From Candidatus Aegiribacteria sp. (lineage in GTDB: Bacteria; Fermentibacterota; Fermentibacteria; Fermentibacterales; JCC-6), in NCBI GenBank assembly GCA_013138965.1, contig WTBT01000012.1, positions 67,497 through 108,606 on the forward strand: a DNA stretch of 41,110 nucleotides, read 5' to 3'. Of the stretch, positions 35,834 to 41,110 are shown one piece after another. The notes beneath the pieces were generated by a model. That model had not been told where the DNA came from, searched no databases, and saw only the letters and a list, made by a program, of their open reading frames with translations. Every line of letters starts with the position of its first letter. Position 1 is the first letter of the stretch. The position numbers were made by a program, and so were the translations under genes.

Positions 35834-36808
35834 ATGAAAAAAACACTGTTTTTGATCTCAGTTCTTGCTGTTGCGGTTATGGTTCTATCAGAAACCGGCT
35901 GCGGGATAACAAGCCCGGTATTCTCAACCGATTTCCCCTTCTATTTTCTTCAGGACATAACCGTCCCGACTACTCCGCTTCACTGCTGCTATCTTAAGGA
36001 TGGCGGAGATGGAATTGCGGCGGTGGACAGCCTCTATTTTATAGATTACGAAAACGGTTACTGCCTTGCCCGGGTGTACCTCGAGGGGTATACGGTTGAA
36101 GATGTGGGAGCAACTGCCGAAGGGGGGTATGCCCTTGCGCTCTGCGGTAATCTCCTTTTCTACGTGAGCAACAGCACCTATATAGTGCACAGCCCTGTTG
36201 CCCTCAGCTCCTACGGCAGATTCATTTTGACGGAACCCACCGGTGGAAGCTGGCACCTTTACTCGGTTGGAGCAAACGGGACAATTACTACGATCAATTC
36301 CCAATCGTGGGATGTGACAGCGGTAAATTCTGTATCGGGCCTTCAGGACCCTGTAGCGGCTGCTATTACTGCCGATGGAACAGCGATTTTCATAGCTGAC
36401 GGCTACGATAATACCATCAAGAAAATTTCCACCGGTGATCTCAGCGCTGTAGTGACTGAATGCGCGGTTCCCGGTGGAATAAACGATCTGTACGCAGGGT
36501 CAGGCAACCTGGTTTACGCAGCTCCGGATTCTCTTAATGTGATATGGGGAATAGATACGGGAACAGGTCAGCATTATTCCACCTATCCAATATCCAGCCC
36601 CGCTGTCGCAGTCGCGGTCACCCCTGATGACCATTACCTCTTCGTGGCTCACAAAAGCAGCGGTGTTTCGGTAATAAATACACAGAATAACGATGTGGAA
36701 GCCACAACATCCGGTTATGGAACGGTATACGACATTGCCGTAAACCCGAATGGCAACCGGTCGCTTCTCTGCTCAAACCTTGCTAAAATCATAAGCCTTG
36801 AGAAGTAG
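35834..36808 (+). CDS. Exported YVTN/NHL-type beta-propeller protein, probable lipoprotein
   Basis: A 324-residue protein with a signal peptide ending near LSETGC (C23 possibly lipidated, although E at -3 is not a good lipobox) and about seven propeller-like repeats, for example PVAAAITADGTAIFIADGYD, AVAVTPDDHYLFVAHKSS and GTVYDIAVNPNGNR. Such propellers bind proteins or sugars on the cell surface; no catalytic residues are recognised. ATG 35834 follows AGGAGA. It resembles the interrupted propeller gene on the other strand in theme but not in detail. Confidence 0.7.
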   Translation: MKKTLFLISVLAVAVMVLSETGCGITSPVFSTDFPFYFLQDITVPTTPLHCCYLKDGGDGIAAVDSLYFIDYENGYCLARVYLEGYTVEDVGATAEGGYALALCGNLLFYVSNSTYIVHSPVALSSYGRFILTEPTGGSWHLYSVGANGTITTINSQSWDVTAVNSVSGLQDPVAAAITADGTAIFIADGYDNTIKKISTGDLSAVVTECAVPGGINDLYAGSGNLVYAAPDSLNVIWGIDTGTGQHYSTYPISSPAVAVAVTPDDHYLFVAHKSSGVSVINTQNNDVEATTSGYGTVYDIAVNPNGNRSLLCSNLAKIISLEK

Positions 36809-36842
36809 GAGCAGAATCACCTTCTCAGGAAACACTTCGTTA

Positions 36843-36877
36843 TTGACATTATGGTACTACAATAGTACTATACTATT
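36843..36877 (+). promoter_or_regulatory. hicAB promoter with palindromic operator
   Basis: TTGACA (6 of 6) at 36843-36848 is followed after 17 bases by TACTAT at 36866-36871 (or TATACT at 36869-36874 with a 20-base spacer). A perfect 17-bp inverted repeat, AATAGTA-CTA-TACTATT (36861-36877), covers the -10 region. HicB antitoxins repress their own promoters through such repeats, so this is probably the HicB operator. Confidence 0.65.
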
Positions 36878-36890
36878 ATGCCGAGAAAAA

Positions 36891-37175
36891 ATGAACTACA
36901 CCCGCCGCAAGCAGCGGGGTATCTATAAGTCGAACTGCAACTGTTGCTACGCCCCAAGGGGCGGGGAATTAAACCCTCTTCAGATTAAAGAACTGATTCG
37001 TGATTTGAAAAAAGCCGGGTTTGTCAATCGCGGTGGGAAAGGGAATCACCGTAATTTCAAGCATCCGTGTGGAGTTAGACTCACTATCAGCGGAAATCCC
37101 GGGCATGACGCCAAGCGATATCAGGAGAGAGAAGTAGAAAAAGCCCTTTTGGAGGTGAAGAATGAAATCTGCTGA
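36891..37175 (+). CDS. hicA: HicA-family mRNA interferase toxin (start uncertain)
   Basis: The last 60 residues are a HicA toxin of the variant LIRDLKKAGFVNRGGKGNHRNF, with the catalytic histidine in GNHRNF and a DAKRYQEREVEKAL tail. HicA cleaves mRNA and is blocked by HicB. The family core begins near NPLQIKELI (about 36979). The only canonical start before it is ATG 36891, which makes a 35-residue extension encoded by the REP-like hairpins at 36892-36976 and has no good ribosome site. The native start may have been lost when that element arrived. The gene overlaps hicB by 14 bases. Confidence 0.78.
   Translation: MNYTRRKQRGIYKSNCNCCYAPRGGELNPLQIKELIRDLKKAGFVNRGGKGNHRNFKHPCGVRLTISGNPGHDAKRYQEREVEKALLEVKNEIC
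36892..36976. repeat. REP-like pair of GC-rich hairpins at the 5' end of hicA
   Basis: Two short GC-rich hairpins lie close together: CCCGC...GCGGG around 36902-36918 (centred on CGCAAGCA) and GCCCC-AA-GGGGC near 36951-36962, the latter followed by GGGGAATTAAACCC. These look like the REP/REPIN-type sequences scattered in many genomes next to RAYT transposase genes. I see no RAYT gene here, and only one copy in this window, so the assignment rests on form alone. Confidence 0.4.
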
Positions 37176-37515
37176 TAATTATTTCAAGATCGTAGAGTGG
37201 TCAGAGGAAGATCAATGCTATATTGGATGTTGCCCCGGTTTAATGCTGGGCGGTATACATGGTGACGATGAAGCCGAAGTATATAAAGAATTGTGCCATA
37301 CTGTAGAGGAATGGATAAGAATCTATAAGGAAGACGCTGATCCTCTTCCTCCTGCAACCGCTGGAAAGGAGTATTCAGGCAAATTTGTGATTCGAGTCGG
37401 GAAAGATCTCCACAAGATTCTGGTCGTTAAAGCCCTTAGAAACGGAGAAAGTCTGAACTCCTACTGCGTAAATGTATTGCGCGAGCAAAGATCCCCCTAT
37501 GGGGAGAACAAATGA
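37162..37515 (+). CDS. hicB: HicB-family antitoxin
   Basis: A 117-residue antitoxin with the HicB RNase H-like fold (YFKIVEWSEEDQCYIGCCPGL, about 7-65) and a C-terminal ribbon-helix-helix-type DNA-binding part (GKFVIRVGKDLHKILVVKA, then NGESLNSYCVNVL, about 72-110). It should neutralise HicA and repress the promoter at 36843-36877. GGAGGTGAAGA precedes the ATG. Gene order hicA-hicB and the overlap are typical. Base composition is more AT-rich than neighbours, which suggests transfer. Confidence 0.87.
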   Translation: MKSADNYFKIVEWSEEDQCYIGCCPGLMLGGIHGDDEAEVYKELCHTVEEWIRIYKEDADPLPPATAGKEYSGKFVIRVGKDLHKILVVKALRNGESLNSYCVNVLREQRSPYGENK

Positions 37516-37579
37516 ACCTCAGTTCAGATCAGAACTCCTTTGAGAAGGCTTCTGAAGGATATGAAACCGGAGAATGCTT

Positions 37580-38290
37580 ATGTCTGATGCTATCAATGAA
37601 GTTACCCGTGAGCTGAGAAAGTTTGCAGAACCGGAGAGAGCACGAGTTCACCAGAGGTTCTTCAAGACCGGCAGGGGGGAATACGGCGAGGGCGACAAAT
37701 TCCTCGGTATAAGGGTTCCGCACATAAGAAAACTTGTAAGAAAATTCAGGGGGCTCTCCCTCGCAGATACGGAGAAGCTCCTTCATTCCTCCTGGCACGA
37801 GGAGCGATTGTTCGCGCTTCTTGTAATGGTTGATTCCTTCAAGAGAAGCAGCGATGAATCCGGAGAGAATATCTACGATCTGTACATGGACAGTACCCGC
37901 TGGATAAACAACTGGGACCTTGTAGACCTTTCCGCCCCTCATATTCCGGGAGGTTGGCTTTACGGCAGGGATAGGAAACCTCTGTACGAGTTTGCCGAGT
38001 CGGACGATCTGTGGAAGAAAAGGATAGCTGTAATATCCACCCACCACTTCATCAGAAAGAACGATTTCAGCGATACCCTTGCAATATCCGAAAAGCTTAT
38101 TAAAGATAACCATGACCTGATTCATAAGGCTGTAGGGTGGATGCTTCGTGAAGTTGGCAAGAGAGACCTTGAAATCGAAGAAGAATTCCTCAGAAAGCAT
38201 TACATGAACATGCCAAGGACAATGCTCCGATACGCGATCGAGAAGTTCCCGGAGGAGAAACGGCAAAAATACCTGAAAGGCAAAATCTAG
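37580..38290 (+). CDS. alkD: DNA alkylation repair enzyme AlkD
   Basis: A 236-residue HEAT-like-repeat DNA glycosylase: FLGIRVPHIRKLVRKF, HEERLFALLVMVD, the conserved WINNWDLVDL with catalytic aspartate, and GWMLREVGKRD. AlkD removes bulky or cationic N3- and N7-alkyl bases without flipping them. An upstream ATG at 37574 is in frame, but GGAG at 37569-37572 fits 37580 better. The gene follows hicB by 64 bases and may be co-transcribed or independent. It is convergent with the prepilin peptidase gene; 38291-38376 between them holds no clear terminator. Confidence 0.93.
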   Translation: MSDAINEVTRELRKFAEPERARVHQRFFKTGRGEYGEGDKFLGIRVPHIRKLVRKFRGLSLADTEKLLHSSWHEERLFALLVMVDSFKRSSDESGENIYDLYMDSTRWINNWDLVDLSAPHIPGGWLYGRDRKPLYEFAESDDLWKKRIAVISTHHFIRKNDFSDTLAISEKLIKDNHDLIHKAVGWMLREVGKRDLEIEEEFLRKHYMNMPRTMLRYAIEKFPEEKRQKYLKGKI

Positions 38291-38376
38291 CCCGGATCCA
38301 TCCTTTTAGGATTACAGTCTTGCAGTAGTTACACTTCCTGTCCGTGTTCCCATGGGTTTCAATTGCTTCAGGCATA

Positions 38377-39207
38377 TCAGAGATTGTACCCGGCTGTCAG
38401 GTAGAATTGCCACATAGCCTGGCCTGCGAATACAGCGACAGCTGCGCCAAGGGCAAGGAAAGGGCCGAAGGGTATGGGAAGCCTTCTGTTCCTTCCGGCG
38501 ATCATAGCAGTGATTCCGGTAAGAGCTCCGGCAAGGAAAGCTATGAAAAGAGCTATCGCTGCGGAAGAGGGGCCCAGGAAAGCTCCTATCATTCCGGCAA
38601 GCTTGATGTCTCCCCAGCCCATGCCGCCCTGAAATTCATCAGCTTCATCCTCATGCCCTTCAGGGGCTAGGGTGTATCCCGGCTTTCGCTTCAATATCAA
38701 CTCGCTTACGATTCTTATAAGGAAAAAGAGTAAAAATGCCCCGGCGGCGCTAAGCAGTGAAGGCAGTAAACCCACTCCTCCCGGCATCAGCGAGAATGCC
38801 AGGCCGGTTGCGATTCCCCCGAGACTTACGCTGTCCAGAATTATCCAGTGGTCGATGTCCGTAAGAACCGCGCAGATAAGAAGTGACACGAATACGGCGT
38901 TTTTGATGAAGAGCCACGTTACACCGAATTTCAGGAAAACTCCGGCAAAGAGAAGCCCTGTCAGAAGCTCAACCATGGCGTATCTGATAGAGAAACGTGA
39001 GCCGCAGCTTCTGCATCTGCCTTTAAGGATGAACCAGCTTAGAACCGGGATATTATCGTACCACCTGATTGCACTCCCGCAGGAAGTACACCTGCTTCCC
39101 GGGCGGATAATGGATTCGTCTCTGGGTACTCTGCATGCTACAACGTTCAGGAAGCTACCGATAGTCATTCCCAGAATTAACGCATATATCAATTGAACTG
39201 TTTCCAT
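38377..39207 (-). CDS. pilD: Prepilin peptidase (type IV leader peptidase, A24)
   Basis: A 276-residue, eight-helix membrane aspartyl protease. It has the N-terminal methylase-like domain with GSFLNVV-CRVPR and two zinc pairs (C40xxC43, C65xxC68), and the peptidase domain with D117 (LTDIDHWIILD) and D200 in GMGWGDIKLAGMIGAFLG. It cleaves and N-methylates type IV pilin or type II pseudopilin leaders. No pilin genes are in the window. A PGYTLAPEGHEDEADEF acidic loop before the second motif is an unusual insertion. Confidence 0.94.
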   Translation of the reverse strand: METVQLIYALILGMTIGSFLNVVACRVPRDESIIRPGSRCTSCGSAIRWYDNIPVLSWFILKGRCRSCGSRFSIRYAMVELLTGLLFAGVFLKFGVTWLFIKNAVFVSLLICAVLTDIDHWIILDSVSLGGIATGLAFSLMPGGVGLLPSLLSAAGAFLLFFLIRIVSELILKRKPGYTLAPEGHEDEADEFQGGMGWGDIKLAGMIGAFLGPSSAAIALFIAFLAGALTGITAMIAGRNRRLPIPFGPFLALGAAVAVFAGQAMWQFYLTAGYNL

Positions 39208-39249
39208 TTAAATACCTGTGACTTTCAAAACCAAGCATTAAGGTAAGGT

Positions 39250-39278
39250 TTGCCAATGTCTGTAGTCTTTAGTATACT
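39250..39278 (+). promoter_or_regulatory. Sigma-70-type promoter of the porin-like gene
   Basis: TTGCCA (39250-39255) and TATACT (39273-39278, 5 of 6) are separated by 17 bases. Transcription would start near 39285, leaving a 120-base leader that holds a perfect 6-bp hairpin (CCACCG at 39317-39322, CGGTGG at 39328-39333) and a weaker one around CCCC/GGGG at 39280-39300. Leaders with hairpins are common on abundant outer-membrane protein mRNAs. Confidence 0.55.
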
Positions 39279-39404
39279 TCCCCACAATTGGATCGGGGAG
39301 TAGCTGTTAAATATCACCACCGAATCTCGGTGGAGCCTGTCAAACACTGAATGAATGTGATGGCTGATATTGACAGCATTGTTCAATTTAACTGAAGGAG
39401 CATT

Positions 39405-40472
39405 ATGAAATATGCACTTGGTCTTGTTGTTCTTGTAGCAACGCTTAGCTTTGCCGGGTCCGACTTCTCGGGTGGCTGTGGGGAAACTTTCGGTATCATG
39501 GGCTATACAAAAGTATGGTTCAACATGTTCGGGGCCGAGAACCATGACCCGGCGAACAGTTTCAGGGGTTACAACTGGACATCTTTCATAGGGCGTCTCA
39601 ATGAGAATGTTTACGGTTGCGTAGGTACACAGTTCAAAACCTGGAACGGGAATACCTCAATTCAGGTTTGTGACGCGTTCCTTAATATGAAGATCATACC
39701 CGAGCTTTCCATAAAAGCCGGTCAGTTCAGAGTTCCTATCGGCTGGGCATTCAACTGTTCAGGCGGCGGGATATATTTCCTCGACAGGGCTTACTATACA
39801 ACTACAACTGAATTCAAGAACTTCAGCGGTCGCGATATCGGTGTTCAGCTTCACGGCCAGTTCGACATGGTCGGCCTTGATCTCGGTATTTACAACGGTA
39901 CGGGAGCCTATACCGATGCTGATACCAGTACCAACAAGAAAATCGCTGCGCTCGTAACCGTCGACGTCACAGACTGGCTTACCTTTGCGGGTGGTGTTTC
40001 TATGATCGGTCAGCCTGTTCTTCACGACACCTCCGGAGCTGTTTCGCAGGACGAATGGAGCGCCACCGCATTCGACGCATACGCACTCGTCGATTACCCG
40101 CTTTCGGAAACCGCTGACCTCATCTTCCAGGGTGAGTTCCTTCAGTCCGGATACGCCGGACCGGAACGCATCGGTGGTGAATGGGAATCCGCAATGGCTT
40201 ACAACGCCTTGCTCGGAGTCAACATCGGTATCGAGAACAGCTTCCTTACAGGCATCATGCCTGCCGTACGATACGAGAGCCTCAGTCCTTATGAGTTCGT
40301 TGAGGTTGGTCAGGATGCCGCCGAGGACAACATCACAGTTATGGATTTCTGTCTGAACTGCTACATTACTCCCAAGAACAACATTCAGATAGGCGGGCGC
40401 AACTTCAGTTACGAAAACGAGAACATGGACGGTCATACCGACATGTACCTCGGCTGGAGAATGAACTTCTAG
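39405..40472 (+). CDS. Porin-like outer-membrane beta-barrel protein
   Basis: A 355-residue protein with a signal peptide (starting MKYALGLVVLVATLSFAG) and long alternating beta strands ending in the C-terminal aromatic W-R-M-N-F that BamA-folded barrels use. Segments such as LSIKAGQFRVPIGWAF and GRDIGVQLHGQF resemble phosphate-selective (OprP/OprO) porin-like proteins. It probably lets small solutes cross the outer membrane. GAAGGAG sits seven bases before the ATG. Codon choice is biased to C-ending codons, and it has its own promoter and a strong terminator, so it looks highly expressed. Confidence 0.82.
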   Translation: MKYALGLVVLVATLSFAGSDFSGGCGETFGIMGYTKVWFNMFGAENHDPANSFRGYNWTSFIGRLNENVYGCVGTQFKTWNGNTSIQVCDAFLNMKIIPELSIKAGQFRVPIGWAFNCSGGGIYFLDRAYYTTTTEFKNFSGRDIGVQLHGQFDMVGLDLGIYNGTGAYTDADTSTNKKIAALVTVDVTDWLTFAGGVSMIGQPVLHDTSGAVSQDEWSATAFDAYALVDYPLSETADLIFQGEFLQSGYAGPERIGGEWESAMAYNALLGVNIGIENSFLTGIMPAVRYESLSPYEFVEVGQDAAEDNITVMDFCLNCYITPKNNIQIGGRNFSYENENMDGHTDMYLGWRMNF

Positions 40473-40499
40473 GAACTTTGAATATATAGTTCATAGAAT

Positions 40500-40534
40500 G
40501 GGAATCCGGCTTAATTGCCGGGTTCCCTTTTCTT
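40500..40534 (+). terminator. Strong intrinsic terminator after the porin gene
   Basis: GGGAATCCGGC (40500-40510), loop TTAATT and GCCGGGTTCCC (40517-40527) form an 11-bp stem with one wobble pair, followed by TTTTCTT. It lies 27 bases after the porin stop. This is the only textbook rho-independent terminator seen in the window. Confidence 0.9.
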
Positions 40535-40885
40535 ATTGCCTGGTTATTTCATCATTATGGCGTCCTGAGCCATATTACCTCTCGGAGCGTTACGTAGATA
40601 ACCATGGGCCTAACTCCGGGAAGGGATCTCAATACTGGTCTTATTACGGGAATTGGTTGAAAGCAATGGCTCCGACAGCTTCCTGTTTCAGGGGCTGGTC
40701 TGTTCTGCCGCGGAATTCCGGGCAAATCGCAAGTATTTCATAACATTGACTGACTTGGATTATCGCATTATGCTTAAATCAAGTAGAAAAATGGGGTACG
40801 ATATCAACTCAGCTTAGCGCTATGCGCAGCTACAGGCTGGGCTACGGCAAAGCCACTTTCATATTTGGCAAAAGGGGGGATTGTT
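40535..40885. other. Intergenic stretch without a convincing gene
   Basis: An open frame at 40498-40743 begins inside the terminator and has no recognisable family, so I do not call it. The stretch is mostly featureless apart from the promoter at 40746-40774 and an imperfect GCGC-rich inverted repeat near 40818-40832. Confidence 0.6.
40746..40774 (+). promoter_or_regulatory. Promoter for the last, partial gene
   Basis: TTGACT (40746-40751, 5 of 6) and TATGCT (40769-40774, 4 of 6) are 17 bases apart, about 110 bases before the ATG at 40886. Confidence 0.45.
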
Positions 40886-41110
40886 ATGACTATTACGAAA
40901 TTTCTTTTTACCACTATTATTCCCGTGCTGTTTCTATATGGTTCGGTGAAGGGCCAAACGACTCTTGTCAATCCCGGGGCTGACTGGAAATATCTGGATG
41001 ATGGTTCAGACCAGGGAACTTCATGGCGGGAGGTTGGATTTAACGATACCTTATGGACAGCCGGCCCCGCTCAATTGGGCTATGGCGATGGAGATGAAGC
41101 TACCATTATC
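40886..41110 (+). CDS. Secreted protein, N-terminal part (partial)
   Basis: ATG 40886 follows a strong GGGGGG site and opens a frame that runs to the window edge. It starts with a signal peptide (FLFTTIIPVLFLYGSVKG) and then a jelly-roll-like module (WKYLDDGSDQGTSWREVGF, then LGYGDGDEATII) seen at the N-termini of many secreted Bacteroidetes/FCB phosphatases, CotH-type and large adhesin-like proteins. The catalytic or binding part lies outside, so its role cannot be told. Its codon use is less GC-rich than that of neighbours. Confidence 0.75.
   Translation, partial: MTITKFLFTTIIPVLFLYGSVKGQTTLVNPGADWKYLDDGSDQGTSWREVGFNDTLWTAGPAQLGYGDGDEATII

Noticed and set aside
37512-37616. 34-codon frame starting at an ATGA overlap with hicB, with GGGGAG upstream
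   Set aside because: It runs across the alkD start in another frame and the peptide has no recognisable features; most likely chance.
37529-38266. Long open frame of 245 codons on the minus strand
   Set aside because: It lies antisense to alkD, which matches its family over its full length; the antisense product matches nothing I know.
40498-40743. 81-codon open frame after the porin gene
   Set aside because: It begins inside the terminator hairpin and has neither a ribosome site nor a recognisable sequence.
1-41110. CRISPR arrays, insertion sequences, integrases, prophage
   Set aside because: No regularly spaced repeats, transposase or integrase motifs were seen; the DUF1353 gene alone does not support a prophage.

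Overview
The window suggests a Gram-negative, diderm bacterium of about 50% GC. It carries a lipid A-type acyltransferase, outer-membrane beta-barrel proteins, lipoproteins, TatC, and large secreted proteins of peptidase family C25 that end in FlgD-like/type IX-style C-terminal modules. C25 proteases with such tails are typical of the FCB group and related uncultivated phyla (Fermentibacteria-like lineages are my guess). The placement is inference; no rRNA or other decisive marker gene is present.

Layout. 1-1046 (+): end of a biotin carboxylase and its biotin carrier subunit. 1078-7121 (-): hybrid histidine kinase with its own promoter, D-cysteine desulfhydrase/ACC deaminase-type enzyme, a secreted transglutaminase-like protein, and a LolC/FtsX-type permease. 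7417-16886 (+): a tightly coupled cluster of C25 protease A, a sirtuin, C25 protease B and a TPR protein with a TFIIB/cyclin-box-like tail. 17021-17521 (-): DUF1353 protein. 17734-22974 (+): pyruvate phosphate dikinase behind a palindromic promoter, then a multi-sensor diguanylate cyclase.

23138-34390 (+) is a run of twelve co-directional genes, mostly overlapping or separated by a few bases: DUF362 ferredoxin, LpxL-like acyltransferase, GpsA, NifS-like protein, GHL10 glycosidase-like protein, WalJ/YycJ, outer-membrane barrel, lipoprotein, ArsB/NhaD-like permease, AroB, TatC and GT2. It mixes envelope-building, lipid-precursor and core metabolic genes and ends in a perfect hairpin that contains the stop codons of both convergent genes.

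34415-37515 is the accessory part: a secreted beta-propeller gene interrupted by an in-frame UGA (a CGGU context with a hairpin just downstream), a frameshifted fragment of a DUF72 protein, a propeller lipoprotein, and a HicA-HicB toxin-antitoxin pair with a palindromic promoter and REP-like hairpins at the start of hicA. 37580-41110: AlkD, prepilin peptidase, a porin-like protein with its own promoter and a strong terminator, and the start of a secreted protein that runs off the window.

The most interesting points are the possible selenocysteine (or other recoding) site at 35048-35050, the C25-sirtuin-C25-TPR cluster with a 64-base identical patch between the two proteases, the NifS-like gene that seems to need a CTG start and has lost the usual catalytic residues, and the compact hicAB promoter/operator.
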